Shown here: piece by piece, positions 1-7,784 of the stretch
How the letters are laid out: each line of letters starts with the position of its first letter
Position numbering within the stretch: position 1 is the first letter of the stretch
Source: Planctomycetaceae bacterium
Lineage (GTDB): Bacteria; Planctomycetota; Planctomycetia; Planctomycetales; Planctomycetaceae
DNA length: 53,881 bases
Reading direction: 5' to 3'
Assembly (NCBI GenBank): GCA_029243145.1
Contig: JAQWSQ010000194.1
Span: 1-53,881, forward strand
The notes under the pieces: generated by a model
Database searches by the model: none
What the model saw: only the letters and a program-made list of their open reading frames with translations
Told to the model about the DNA's origin: nothing
Position numbers and translations under genes: made by a program

Positions 1-125
1 GTTACACGACCCGATCAGCTGCTCGTGCGAGTCTGTTTGAATACATTGAAGTGTTCTACAACCGCATCCGTAAACACTCGGCCTTGGGCTATTTGAGCCC
101 CGCACAGTTTGCACTGGCCGCCTAA
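1..125 (+). CDS. IS3-family transposase, C-terminal fragment (5' end outside window)
   Basis: Reading from base 3, the frame is open to a TAA at 123-125 and gives 40 residues that end with the typical tail of IS3-family OrfB (DDE integrase core): [18 protein letters not shown], then LSPAQFA. In the family this segment follows the catalytic Glu, and the NxxRxHSALGY...SP block is one of its best conserved parts. Only the tail is in the window, so whether the transposase is intact cannot be judged. The right end of the element follows within 35 bp. Confidence 0.85.
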   Translation, partial: YTTRSAARASLFEYIEVFYNRIRKHSALGYLSPAQFALAA

Positions 126-160
126 CCGTAACCCGCGCCCACGATTCCTGGGGAAGTTCA
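1..160 (+). mobile_element. Right end of an IS3-type insertion sequence
   Basis: About 35 bp after the transposase stop, the sequence ends in GGGGAAGTTCA at 150-160. Read outward on the other strand this is TGAACTTCCCC, matching the TG...CA termini usual for IS3-group elements. The 290-bp repeat starts two bases later at 163, so I infer the boundary is at about 160. The left end and the target duplication lie outside the window. Confidence 0.6.
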
Positions 161-162
161 GT

Positions 163-452
163 CATAGCCATTGTGCGCAAGAACATTGGATGGGTTCGAG
201 CGTCATTCACTGTTCATTAATGACGACCGCTGCAACGTGAGAAAGGAGGCGATCTCGCGTGGCGTGGAAAATGCGCACTCAGAAAAAGTAGCAACTCACA
301 AAAATGAGTCGATTCACGTAAATCGCTGAGAGCCAACAACTTGCTCAAGAGTATGGAAGATTCGGAATTAAGATTCGGCAACATTTGGTTCAAGATTTGG
401 TCAACATTCGGTCAAGGTGTGTCCCCCATTATCCGAATCTTGACACCTTGAA
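163..452 (+). repeat. 290-bp dispersed repeat, copy 1
   Basis: The segment from CATAGCCATTGTGCGCAAG to CACCTTGAA matches the reverse complement of 10898-11187 along its whole length, with roughly 83% identity over the part I aligned and no net insertion or deletion (both copies are 290 bp). Bases 356-412 hold about five units of roughly 11 bp of the type CAAGATTTGGT. An inverted pair, CAAGGTGT (413-420) and ACACCTTG (443-450), closes a hairpin near the 3' end. The frame that is open in copy 2 has two stops here, so the element looks non-coding. Bases 453-510 hold nothing recognisable. Confidence 0.8.
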
Positions 453-510
453 ACGGTGCTAGAGTGTTTGGGAGATGCTGTCACATGCACTCTGAGAAAA
501 GCAGAAGCGA

Positions 511-1335
511 CTACAGGTTGCCGATGAGTTCGGGGAGCACCTTGGTCAGCTTTTCGCCACCGATGCCGGCCACTTCGATGATCTTGGCGATCTCGACCGG
601 TTCTAAGGCGTCAGGCAGGCAAATGTCGGTCACCACCGAGAACGCGACGGCTCGCAAGCCGCAATGGGCGGCGACAATGATTTCGGGGACAGTCGACATG
701 CCGACAATGTCGGCTCCCATGTTGCGAAGCAAGCGGTATTCGGCACGAGTTTCGAGATTCGGTCCGGGGACGGCAACCAGCACGCCGGTATGGGCGGCGA
801 TGCCTAACTCCAGAGATTTGATTTTTGCCAGGCCGATGATTTCCTTGTCGTACGGTTGGCACATGTCGGGGAAACGTGGACCAAGACGGTCATCGTTGGA
901 TCCTCGCAATGGATTGTCGGGCATCATGTTGATGTGATCTTCAATAATCACGATGTCGGAAAGTTCGTACTGAGGATTCATGCCTCCGACAGCCGACGTG
1001 ACGAACAAAAACTCGGCACCGAGTTCTTTCATCACACGAACCGGGAAGGTGACTTGTTCGAGCGAGTAGCCTTCGTAGTAATGGAAGCGACCTTCCATCG
1101 CGAGGATTGGAGTGCCGTTGAGTTCTCCAAAGACGAGTTGTCCCGCGTGTGACTCGACCGTCGACTCGGGGAAGTGGGGGATTTCCCCGTACGGAATTTG
1201 AATCGCGTTTTGGATTTGTGTGGCAAGCCCGCCGAGCCCTGTTCCCAGAATCATACCCGCTGTGGGGATTCCGCTGATTTGTTTGCGGATATGGTTTGCC
1301 GCTTCCTGAATCTGGTCGAACAAAGATGTCGGCAT
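511..1335 (-). CDS. punA: Purine nucleoside phosphorylase (trimeric family)
   Basis: Phosphorolyses purine (deoxy)nucleosides to free base and (deoxy)ribose 1-phosphate in cytosolic purine salvage. The 274-residue length and motifs fit the trimeric NP-II family: GTGLG at 31-35 and His63 in ESHAG for phosphate, [10 protein letters not shown] at 81-90, [11 protein letters not shown] around Glu195 (the base-binding Glu), and GMSTVPE at 212-218. One feature is notable: the residue corresponding to human Asn243 is Asp237 (VVTDICLPD), as in methylthioadenosine phosphorylases, so 6-aminopurine substrates are possible. The gene lies 70 bp downstream of the acidic-protein gene on the same strand and may share its promoter. 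No clear Shine-Dalgarno is seen. MTA phosphorylase is the main alternative call. Confidence 0.9.
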   Translation of the reverse strand: MPTSLFDQIQEAANHIRKQISGIPTAGMILGTGLGGLATQIQNAIQIPYGEIPHFPESTVESHAGQLVFGELNGTPILAMEGRFHYYEGYSLEQVTFPVRVMKELGAEFLFVTSAVGGMNPQYELSDIVIIEDHINMMPDNPLRGSNDDRLGPRFPDMCQPYDKEIIGLAKIKSLELGIAAHTGVLVAVPGPNLETRAEYRLLRNMGADIVGMSTVPEIIVAAHCGLRAVAFSVVTDICLPDALEPVEIAKIIEVAGIGGEKLTKVLPELIGNL

Positions 1336-1405
1336 GAGGTGGCGATTCAGTAAGAGAATTTATGCGAAGGGCGACTTGGAAGGATGCGGTCCAACGAGGG
1401 ATCGA

Positions 1406-1684
1406 TCAATCTTCATCATCGGAGTAGAGATCGTCTTCGTCGTCTTCGTCGTCTTCGTCGTCTTCGTCGTCTTCGTCGTCGTCATCATCTTCGTCGAACT
1501 CTTCATCGAATTCTTCGTCGAAGTCATCTTCGAGATCGTCGTCGAAGTCATCTTCTTCGAAGAAGTCATCATCGTCATCGATCAACCGCAGCGGTTCCAG
1601 TTCCGTTGCCAGGGAAGAATCATCCCGGCGGGGTGCGGCGAGTTCGTTGGTAAGTTCGGTCAGAGAGAACCCTGGGGCAATCAT
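1406..1684 (-). CDS. Small, very acidic Asp/Glu-repeat protein
   Basis: A 92-residue product of unknown function. The first 36 residues are ordinary (MIAPGFSLTELTNEL...), while nearly all of the rest is Asp and Glu, including a DDE tandem array and several DEEF units. The gene is likely real: the ATG at 1684 has AGAAGGAAA about 7 bases upstream, and a promoter with a perfect TTGACA lies about 115 bases further up. The antisense frames here look open only because of the short repeat. No membrane segment or signal peptide is visible. The acidic tail would be disordered and could bind cations or basic proteins, but that is inference from composition. Confidence 0.65.
   Translation of the reverse strand: MIAPGFSLTELTNELAAPRRDDSSLATELEPLRLIDDDDDFFEEDDFDDDLEDDFDEEFDEEFDEDDDDDEDDEDDEDDEDDEDDLYSDDED
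1431..1475. repeat. 9-bp tandem repeat inside the acidic-protein gene
   Basis: Five uninterrupted copies of TCGTCTTCG, followed by degenerate copies to about 1560. Each unit encodes three acidic residues on the minus strand (Glu-Asp-Asp phase). Because the unit is a multiple of three, copy number can change without a frameshift. Confidence 0.9.
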
Positions 1685-1804
1685 AGATATTTCCTTCTGA
1701 TGAGATGCTTCTCGAGCGAAGTTCGTTGTTCATCGACAGCAAACAGTCTGCTGCCTTACACCCACTCAAGAGACATTTCAGTAACACAATTCCTACATGT
1801 GTGT

Positions 1805-1834
1805 TTAATAATTAAAAAATCACAGCTTTGTCAA
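1805..1834 (-). promoter_or_regulatory. Candidate sigma-70 promoter for the acidic-protein gene (and pnp)
   Basis: On the minus strand there is a perfect TTGACA (1834-1829), an 18-base spacer and TATTAA (1810-1805). The start site would be near 1798, giving a leader of about 115 bases to the ATG at 1684. The sequence between is AT-rich. The call is by motif only. Confidence 0.5.
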
Positions 1835-1893
1835 GCGCGACCTGAGAACGAAATCATTTTCTTTTCGACTCCGCAAAAACGATCGTCAGCAGA

Positions 1894-2787
1894 CTAGCGG
1901 GACTGTGCGATTTGCTCAAGCAAGTAGCTTCCATATGAGCTGTTTTTTACGGGTTCTGCGAGCTTCGTGACTTCGTCTGCGGTGATGTAGCCCAGGCGCC
2001 AGGCAATTTCCTCGGGGCAGGCGATTTTGAGCCCCTGTCGGGCCTCGATGACGCTCACGAATGTGGCTGCCTCGAGCATTGACTCGTGTGTTCCGGTATC
2101 GAGCCACGCCGTCCCACGGCCCAAGGTTTCAACCCGTAATGTCCCCTGCTCCATGTATTTGCGGTTCAGGTCGGTGATTTCCAGCTCTCCTCGTGGAGAA
2201 GGCTCTAGGCTTCGTGCCATTTCGACAACTTGATTGTCGTAGAAGTAAAGTCCTGTGACGGCGAAATTGGACTTCGGGTATTCGGGTTTTTCTTCAATCG
2301 AAGTTGCGCGGTTTTTTTCGTCGAGTGTGACGACTCCGTATCTTTTGGGATCGCGGACATGGTAGGCGAAGACAGTCGCTCCCTTTTCTTGTTGTCCAAC
2401 TTTTTGCAAGAAACTCGCCATCTGATGGCCGTAAAAGATGTTGTCACCGAGTACCAAGGCAGACAGGCGATCATCTATGAAGTCTTCTCCGATCAGGAAT
2501 GCTTCGGCCAGCCCGTTGGGTTCCGGTTGGACGGCATAAGAGAATTGCAGCCCCCATTTGGAGCCGTCACCCAGCAAGCGTTCAAAGAGTGGGAGATCGG
2601 TGGGCGTGCTGATGATCAGGATGTCGCGGATACCAGACAGCATCAACGTGGATAGCGGGTAGTAAATCAGCGGTTTGTCGTAGACCGGCAGAAGTTGCTT
2701 ACTGACGACATTCGTCATGGGGCTTAATCTGGTCCCAGACCCACCCGCCAAGATAATACCACAGCGCTGACTGGTTGACTCGTTCAT
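1894..2787 (-). CDS. rfbA: Glucose-1-phosphate thymidylyltransferase RmlA
   Basis: Makes dTDP-glucose from dTTP and glucose 1-phosphate, the first step to dTDP-L-rhamnose and other dTDP-sugars for surface glycans. The 297-residue protein has the nucleotidyltransferase signature GGSGTRL near residue 16, the catalytic [11 protein letters not shown] block, [10 protein letters not shown], the metal-binding GDN, EEKP, and the family's C-terminal [11 protein letters not shown] chose the ATG at 2787 over the TTG codon just before it; AAGAGA precedes it at short range. The desaturase gene ends 16 bp upstream on the same strand, so the two are probably co-transcribed. No rmlB, rmlC or rmlD is in the window. 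Confidence 0.93.
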   Translation of the reverse strand: MNESTSQRCGIILAGGSGTRLSPMTNVVSKQLLPVYDKPLIYYPLSTLMLSGIRDILIISTPTDLPLFERLLGDGSKWGLQFSYAVQPEPNGLAEAFLIGEDFIDDRLSALVLGDNIFYGHQMASFLQKVGQQEKGATVFAYHVRDPKRYGVVTLDEKNRATSIEEKPEYPKSNFAVTGLYFYDNQVVEMARSLEPSPRGELEITDLNRKYMEQGTLRVETLGRGTAWLDTGTHESMLEAATFVSVIEARQGLKIACPEEIAWRLGYITADEVTKLAEPVKNSSYGSYLLEQIAQSR

Positions 2788-2803
2788 CAATCTCTTTCGA
2801 AGA

Positions 2804-3832
2804 TCAAGGGGTATTGGTCGATTTGGCGGCGACTTCTTCGCGAGTCACCGATTCGCAATTTAGACATTCGCTGATGACACCCATGTATGTTTTTGTGAGA
2901 TGAGCATTGTTGCGAAAATCTTCGTTTTCGAGTAATTCCTGATGCAGACGTGGCAGGTTGTAGAACGGGACGCTCGGATACAAATGGTGTTCGAGGTGGT
3001 AGTTGATGTTTTTGGGAGCAAACAGGATTTTCTCCCACCAACTAGGATAAGTCGTGCGGGTGTCGCGATAGATGTGGTCATATTCCAAGGCGTAATGTTC
3101 GGCAATCGTGCGAAAACGCAGAACCACTTTGAGCCAAGTCACCATCGGGACGGACCAGTACATCAGATAGATTTTCCAGAATGTGGCTCCGAATAAAAAT
3201 GACATGCCGGTAAAGAAGGCGAGATAAAAAGCGATCTTTCCGAAATCCCAACCGCCAATAGGATGTTTCGGTTGATAGGTGTATCGTCCAAAGAACTGAA
3301 GCTGGTCGAGAAGTCGCAAGCCGAGTGCATCGCCCAGAAACAGAAAGAAGATGCCGGTGCGAGTCTTCGGGAAACTCCAGTCGCCTGTTTCCCGCAGTTC
3401 CCAGTCGGGGTCGTCGTCGGTGTTGGGGGAGCGGTGATGAGAAAAGTGCAACTGTCGATAAAATCGCACGTCAATAGTTAACCACCAGGCGGCTCCCATT
3501 TGGCCGATCAGTTCGTTCCAGAAACGATTGTTGGAGATTCGATAGTGGGCACTTTCATGCATGATGATCGCCAGTGCATGTTGGCGAGAACCAATCAGTA
3601 CGACAGCAGCAATGTACCCAGCAATACCAGCGGCAATGTGGACCGACCAAAGATGCCAAGAAGCCGTGATGACTGCTCCGATGATGACCCATTCAGTCAG
3701 GACGCCGAGCACACTTTTCCACGTTTGCAAGGTAGAGAGTTTTTTAATGACATCGGGAGAAACCGGCTTTTTCCAATCTTCCACCAATTGGTCGGTTTCA
3801 GTGATGGCAGTAGTAACAACGGAAGCGTTCAT
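2804..3832 (-). CDS. Membrane fatty acid desaturase family protein
   Basis: A di-iron membrane desaturase or hydroxylase of 342 residues. All three histidine boxes are present: HESAH at 92-96, HFSHH at 129-133 and HLEHH at 279-283. Hydrophobic segments lie at roughly 40-90 and 195-235, the usual topology with the His boxes facing the cytosol. The C-terminal [15 protein letters not shown] is typical of acyl-lipid desaturases that modify membrane lipids, but related enzymes act on sphingolipids or carotenoids, so the substrate is not fixed. It lies upstream of rfbA with a 16-bp gap. The ATG at 3832 is the only plausible start, and the divergent Gfo/Idh gene begins about 190 bp away. Confidence 0.85.
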   Translation of the reverse strand: MNASVVTTAITETDQLVEDWKKPVSPDVIKKLSTLQTWKSVLGVLTEWVIIGAVITASWHLWSVHIAAGIAGYIAAVVLIGSRQHALAIIMHESAHYRISNNRFWNELIGQMGAAWWLTIDVRFYRQLHFSHHRSPNTDDDPDWELRETGDWSFPKTRTGIFFLFLGDALGLRLLDQLQFFGRYTYQPKHPIGGWDFGKIAFYLAFFTGMSFLFGATFWKIYLMYWSVPMVTWLKVVLRFRTIAEHYALEYDHIYRDTRTTYPSWWEKILFAPKNINYHLEHHLYPSVPFYNLPRLHQELLENEDFRNNAHLTKTYMGVISECLNCESVTREEVAAKSTNTP

Positions 3833-4026
3833 AACTCAGCAACTCCGAAGATTTGCATCCTACGTTCAGGGCAATAACTATCCTTTAATTTCACTCATTT
3901 ATGCTCCCCCGTCAACCGGAACGGGCTAGTGAATTCGCTGAAATTAGCCTCGCCTCTCGCAATTGCAGAGGTTAGGTTAAGTTATTCGGTTATTTACGAG
4001 ACATTGTGAACCAGGAAGATTCCCCG

Positions 4027-5007
4027 ATGCCTAAAATCTCCTACGCTCAAATAGGTGTTGGTCATGCCCACGCCGATAAAATCTCCGTTTACCGCAACTC
4101 AGAAGACTATGAAGTCGTCGGAATTGCCGAACCCGATCCGCGAAAAAAAAAGCAGGCAGAAACCTCGAATCTCTACAAAGATCTCCCTTGGATGTCGGTT
4201 GAGGAACTCCTCAATCAACCCGGTTTACAGCTTGTGGGAATCGAGACTGAAGTGGGGGATCTGCTCAACTACGCAGAAATGGCGATCGCGGCAGAAAAAC
4301 ACATTCATCTCGACAAGCCGGCGGGAGAGTCACTTCCCCGGTTCAAAAAACTTCTCGATGCGGCTGCCAGCAAACACCTCGCATTACAAATGGGGTACAT
4401 GTATCGCTTCAATCCCGCAGTGATGCTGTTGCGAACTTTTTTGAAAAATGGTTGGCTGGGAGAGCCGTTTGAAGTGCATACGGTGATGAGTAAGTTGATG
4501 TCTGAAGCAGCACGGAAGTCGTTGATTCAATACCCTGGCGGAACGATGTTTGAACTTGGGTGTCACCTGATTGACCTAGTGGTAGGCGTAATGGGAGCAC
4601 CCGAAAATGTGATTCCCTATTCACGACATTCTTCTACAATCGATGATGGATTGCTCGATAACATGCTGGCAGTGCTTGAGTATCCCCGAGCGACGGCAAC
4701 CGTTCGTTCGAGTGTGAACGAAGTGGACGGCTTTGCCAGACGTCAATTCATAGTCTGTGGAACCGAAGGGACGTTTCATCTGCAACCCCTCGATGCACCC
4801 AATGTGACAGCGACGTTCCTGAGATCATACGGGAAGTATCCCAAGGGGAAGAACGAAATGGAGTTCGGGCGATATGATCGGTATGTGGGAGATGCCGCTG
4901 ATCTCGCGAAAGTCATACGAAACGAAAAAGCTCCCGAATTCAGTTATGATCATGATTACGCCGTCCAGAAAACAATTCTGCTGGCGAGTGGACTATCGGT
5001 GGAGTGA
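4027..5007 (+). CDS. Gfo/Idh/MocA-family NAD(P)-dependent oxidoreductase
   Basis: Predicted cytosolic dehydrogenase of 326 residues with an N-terminal Rossmann fold (YAQIGVGHAHADK; the glycine motif is GVGHAH rather than GxGxxG) and a C-terminal alpha/beta substrate domain. The family's EKPxG motif appears as LDKPAG around residue 100, and the Lys normally involved in catalysis is kept. A conserved ELGCHLIDL segment fits the catalytic His region. I chose the ATG at 4027 over an in-frame GTG at 4006 because AGGAAG at 4013-4018 sits 8 bases before it. The substrate (sugar, inositol or other polyol) cannot be told. The CPXCG protein starts 3 bases after the stop. Confidence 0.85.
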   Translation: MPKISYAQIGVGHAHADKISVYRNSEDYEVVGIAEPDPRKKKQAETSNLYKDLPWMSVEELLNQPGLQLVGIETEVGDLLNYAEMAIAAEKHIHLDKPAGESLPRFKKLLDAAASKHLALQMGYMYRFNPAVMLLRTFLKNGWLGEPFEVHTVMSKLMSEAARKSLIQYPGGTMFELGCHLIDLVVGVMGAPENVIPYSRHSSTIDDGLLDNMLAVLEYPRATATVRSSVNEVDGFARRQFIVCGTEGTFHLQPLDAPNVTATFLRSYGKYPKGKNEMEFGRYDRYVGDAADLAKVIRNEKAPEFSYDHDYAVQKTILLASGLSVE

Positions 5008-5010
5008 ACC

Positions 5011-5193
5011 ATGCAAGAAGATGCGTCTTACATTTGTCAGTCCTGCGGTGAAGAAATTGTGGTGCCCATCGATCTCACAGCCGGCGCTCATCAGGAGTAT
5101 GTCGAAGATTGTCCCGTTTGCTGCTGCCCGAATCTCATTCGTGTGGACATTGAAAGCGATGGGACCGCCATCGTCACTGCGAAATTGGAATGA
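5011..5193 (+). CDS. CPXCG-motif cysteine-rich zinc-ribbon protein
   Basis: A 60-residue protein with two cysteine knuckles, CQSCG near residue 9 and CPVCCCPN near residue 34, matching the small CPXCG family of presumed zinc-binding proteins of unknown function. The rest is acidic and short, with no room for an enzymatic domain. GGTGGAG overlaps the end of the upstream oxidoreductase gene and serves as its ribosome binding site, so translation is probably coupled. Its role is unknown. Confidence 0.8.
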   Translation: MQEDASYICQSCGEEIVVPIDLTAGAHQEYVEDCPVCCCPNLIRVDIESDGTAIVTAKLE

Positions 5194-5259
5194 CCAATTC
5201 CTGATTGAGACTCGGGTTCCGGGGAGTTAGTATTAAGCACGTCTACACCACTGCTCCTC

Positions 5260-5847
5260 TTGAAATGTCGACTTGTGAACCGCGACCGGAAACTCGTACT
5301 TCTGATCTTTGCCCTGACCTTCGGCTACTCGCTACTGCGATATATTGTTTTCAAAGGAGTCAGTGTCGAGCAAATTCCCGTTTACATCACCAATAAGGCC
5401 GTTTCATGGACCGGGCTCATCTTGTTGGGATTGGCACCGCTCATCCATGTGAATCGTCGTCGAACCATCGGGCAAGCCGGTTTTTTGTTCGTGATACTGC
5501 ATGTGATCATGTCGCTCATGATCTTTAATTCGGTCTACTTTGCTAAGTTTTACAGTGAAGTTGGCTATCTCTTATGGCAGGCAGAAGCTTCCATGCTGGC
5601 GGGGGCGGTCGGTACCGTTTTGTTGTTGAAGCTATTTGTGCATGTGGGTGAGAATAACAATCACAATGGCAGTCTGATTCTCGGCTTGGGCCGATTGATC
5701 CTTATTTTGACAGGCGCTCATCTCGGGTTGATGGGATATCGTAGTTGGAGTGATGCTGAGCATTGGCCCGGACACTTACCGCCGATCACGCTGTTGTCAT
5801 TTTTGACCGTGATCGTGTTGCTGGGGTTACGTCAGCTTCGTCGATAA
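5260..5847 (+). CDS. Six-helix membrane protein, possibly ferric-reductase/MsrQ-like
   Basis: A 195-residue protein, almost entirely hydrophobic, with about six predicted transmembrane helices. Histidines lie inside or at the edge of helices (VILHVIM, LTGAHLGLMGYRSW, APLIHVN). This resembles haem-b membrane domains of the ferric-reductase or MsrQ type, but the match is by general pattern only. The start is uncertain: TTG at 5260 gives the longest reading, and GTG at 5275 is an alternative. The 3' end overlaps the convergent gcvT gene by 16 bp. Note the MsrP-like Mo enzyme elsewhere in the window (39399); a functional link is speculative. Confidence 0.6.
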   Translation: MKCRLVNRDRKLVLLIFALTFGYSLLRYIVFKGVSVEQIPVYITNKAVSWTGLILLGLAPLIHVNRRRTIGQAGFLFVILHVIMSLMIFNSVYFAKFYSEVGYLLWQAEASMLAGAVGTVLLLKLFVHVGENNNHNGSLILGLGRLILILTGAHLGLMGYRSWSDAEHWPGHLPPITLLSFLTVIVLLGLRQLRR

Positions 5848-6929
5848 AAAGGGAGCGGGACCACTTTGGCTGGCATCCGCTTGCCGCGAAAGTCGACTTC
5901 CAATTCGGTTCCTTCAGTGGCGTAATTAGGAGCAACGTAGGCCATGGCGATTGATTGGCTGAGAGTCGGAGATTGAGTTCCCGACGTGACTTCACCGATT
6001 TGCTGGTCACCGGAAAAAATGGGAGTTCCTTCTCGTGCAATACGACGGCCATCGAGAACCAGTCCAACACGTTTTTGCAGGTCAGTGCGTTCTTTGAATC
6101 GAACCAGAGCTTCTTTTCCAATGAAGTCTCCTGCTTGCAGTTTTACGCCGAAACCGAGGCCTGCCGTGTAAGGATCGGTCTCTTCATCCAGTTCGTGTCC
6201 ATAAAGAGGCATGGCTGCTTCGAGACGCAGAGTGTCACGCGAACCGAGCCCGCAAGCGATCAATCCGTCGTCGCCATGCTCGGCAATCAAAGACTCCCAT
6301 AATTTGACCACGACTTTTCCCGAGGCCAATACCTCGCAGCCATCTTCTCCCGTGTATCCGGTGCGAGTGACATACGCTTCTTCGCCGTCGAGAGTTGTTC
6401 TAATTCCGGTATAATATTTGAGATCAGCGAGAATCGGTTCGAAATAAGGCTGCGTCCATTCGAGTGCCTTCGGACCTTGAATGGCGATCATTGCCAGTTC
6501 GGTTGTTCGATCAGCGAACGCGACATCAAACCCCTCGATGTGTTGGCCGATCCAATTGACAATGTTCGGGCGATTAGAGGCATTGACGACGAGAGCATAG
6601 GCATCGTCCCAGCGATAGACGAGTACGTCATCGAGGATCCCCCCCTGCTCATTCGTGACGAGGGCGTAGCGGATTTGTCCAACTTCGAGCTTGGTGACAT
6701 CGTTAGTGACGATGTGATCGAGAAACTTGCAGGCTTCGGGGCCGGTGAACCATAACCGTCCCATATGAGAAATATCAAAGAGCCCGGCAATGTTACGGAC
6801 TGCGTTGTGTTCTTCGGTGATTCCGGTGTACTGGACGGGCATGTCGAAGCCGGCGAAATCGACGAGTCGAGCCCCTGCATCTGCATGCCATTGATGGAGA
6901 GGTGTTTTTTGCAGTTCGGGAGAAGTCAT
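5832..6929 (-). CDS. gcvT: Aminomethyltransferase, glycine cleavage T-protein
   Basis: Transfers the aminomethyl carbon from lipoyl H-protein to tetrahydrofolate, releasing ammonia. The 365 residues match the usual length. Landmarks are TPLHQWHADAGARLVDFAGF near the start, DISHMGR, TNDV, the folate-site segment TRTGYTGEDGCEV, GLGSRDTLRLEAAMPLYGHEL, and a C-terminal barrel ending FYRRS. I chose the ATG at 6929 because the alternative ATG at 6950 directly abuts the T-tract of a terminator. gcvH and gcvP are not adjacent, so the complex is assembled from dispersed genes. No glycine riboswitch is visible in the short upstream gap. Confidence 0.93.
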   Translation of the reverse strand: MTSPELQKTPLHQWHADAGARLVDFAGFDMPVQYTGITEEHNAVRNIAGLFDISHMGRLWFTGPEACKFLDHIVTNDVTKLEVGQIRYALVTNEQGGILDDVLVYRWDDAYALVVNASNRPNIVNWIGQHIEGFDVAFADRTTELAMIAIQGPKALEWTQPYFEPILADLKYYTGIRTTLDGEEAYVTRTGYTGEDGCEVLASGKVVVKLWESLIAEHGDDGLIACGLGSRDTLRLEAAMPLYGHELDEETDPYTAGLGFGVKLQAGDFIGKEALVRFKERTDLQKRVGLVLDGRRIAREGTPIFSGDQQIGEVTSGTQSPTLSQSIAMAYVAPNYATEGTELEVDFRGKRMPAKVVPLPFYRRS

Positions 6930-6950
6930 GCTGGGTGATTCCATTCTCAT

Positions 6951-6983
6951 AAAAACAGAGGATCGCGATTTTCACGATCCCCT
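6951..6983 (-). terminator. Rho-independent terminator of the sdh operon
   Basis: On the minus strand AGGGGATCG (6983-6975) pairs with CGATCCTCT (6965-6957) over 9 bp, with one G:U and a 9-base loop, followed by GTTTTT. It lies 34 bases after the sdhB stop and directly before gcvT, so gcvT needs its own promoter or read-through. Confidence 0.75.
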
Positions 6984-7016
6984 GATAGAAGTCTTCGATT
7001 ACAACCCGCTTGTTGT

Positions 7017-7784
7017 TCAGCTTTCAGTGCTGCACAATGTCGCCTTCAGATATTCGCGGTTCATGCGAGCGATGTTGTCGAGACTGATGCCCGCTGGACA
7101 GGCCGCTTCACATTCACCCGTGTTCGTGCAAGAACCGAATTTCTCTTCGTCCATTTTTGCGACCATTTTCAGGACACGTTCGCCGCGTTCCGATTTTCCA
7201 TGAGGCAGCAACGCAAGCTGTGAAACTTTGGCCGACGTAAACAGCATCGCTGAGGCATTTTTGCACGCGGCGACACAGGCTCCGCAACCGATGCAGGAGG
7301 CGGCATCCATTGCTTTCTGTTGATCTTTCCGAGGGATCGGAATGGTGTTGGCATCGGGTGCGTTTCCTGTGTTGACGGAAACGTAACCACCCGCCGTAAT
7401 GATGCGATCAAATGCCGAACGATCGACGACCAAGTCTTTGATAACCGGAAATGCGGTTGCTCGCCAAGGCTCAATCGTAATTTTGTCGTTGTGCTGAAAA
7501 CGTCTCATGTGCAATTGGCAAGTTGTGGTTTCATTATCAGGGCCATGAGCCTGACCGTTGATCATCATGCCACACATGCCGCAGATACCTTCACGGCAAT
7601 CGTGATCGAATGCCACCGGCTCTTTTCCCTCTTCGATCAATTCATCGTTGAGGATGTCGAGCATCTCCAGAAACGAAGCGTGTGTCGAGACGCCTTCGAG
7701 TTTGTATTCCTCGAATCGTCCTTCGACTTCTGCGTTTGGCTGGCGCCAAATCTTCAGAGTCAGATTGATGGTTTCGTGACTCAT
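7017..7784 (-). CDS. sdhB: Succinate dehydrogenase/fumarate reductase iron-sulfur subunit
   Basis: Carries electrons from the flavoprotein to the membrane quinone site. The 255 residues hold a [2Fe-2S] ferredoxin domain with [10 protein letters not shown] and a following Cys (TTCQLH), then [11 protein letters not shown] and [12 protein letters not shown] for the [4Fe-4S] and [3Fe-4S] clusters. The linker and cluster spacing resemble the B-type enzymes that pair with a single cytochrome b subunit. The ATG overlaps the sdhA stop (TAATG), and the GAGGAG ribosome binding site lies inside the last codons of sdhA, so the two are translationally coupled. Confidence 0.96.
   Translation of the reverse strand: MSHETINLTLKIWRQPNAEVEGRFEEYKLEGVSTHASFLEMLDILNDELIEEGKEPVAFDHDCREGICGMCGMMINGQAHGPDNETTTCQLHMRRFQHNDKITIEPWRATAFPVIKDLVVDRSAFDRIITAGGYVSVNTGNAPDANTIPIPRKDQQKAMDAASCIGCGACVAACKNASAMLFTSAKVSQLALLPHGKSERGERVLKMVAKMDEEKFGSCTNTGECEAACPAGISLDNIARMNREYLKATLCSTES

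Noticed and set aside
356-412. Possible CRISPR-like array
   Set aside because: Units are about 11 bp and contiguous, with no spacers and no cas genes nearby.
1334-1897. Long open frame on the plus strand, opposite the acidic-protein gene
   Set aside because: It is the antisense of the 9-bp repeat (runs of VFVVFVV) and has no ribosome binding site; the minus-strand gene has a clear promoter and ribosome binding site.
6951-7016. Glycine riboswitch before gcvT
   Set aside because: The short gap is fully explained by a terminator hairpin; no tandem aptamer-like structure is present.
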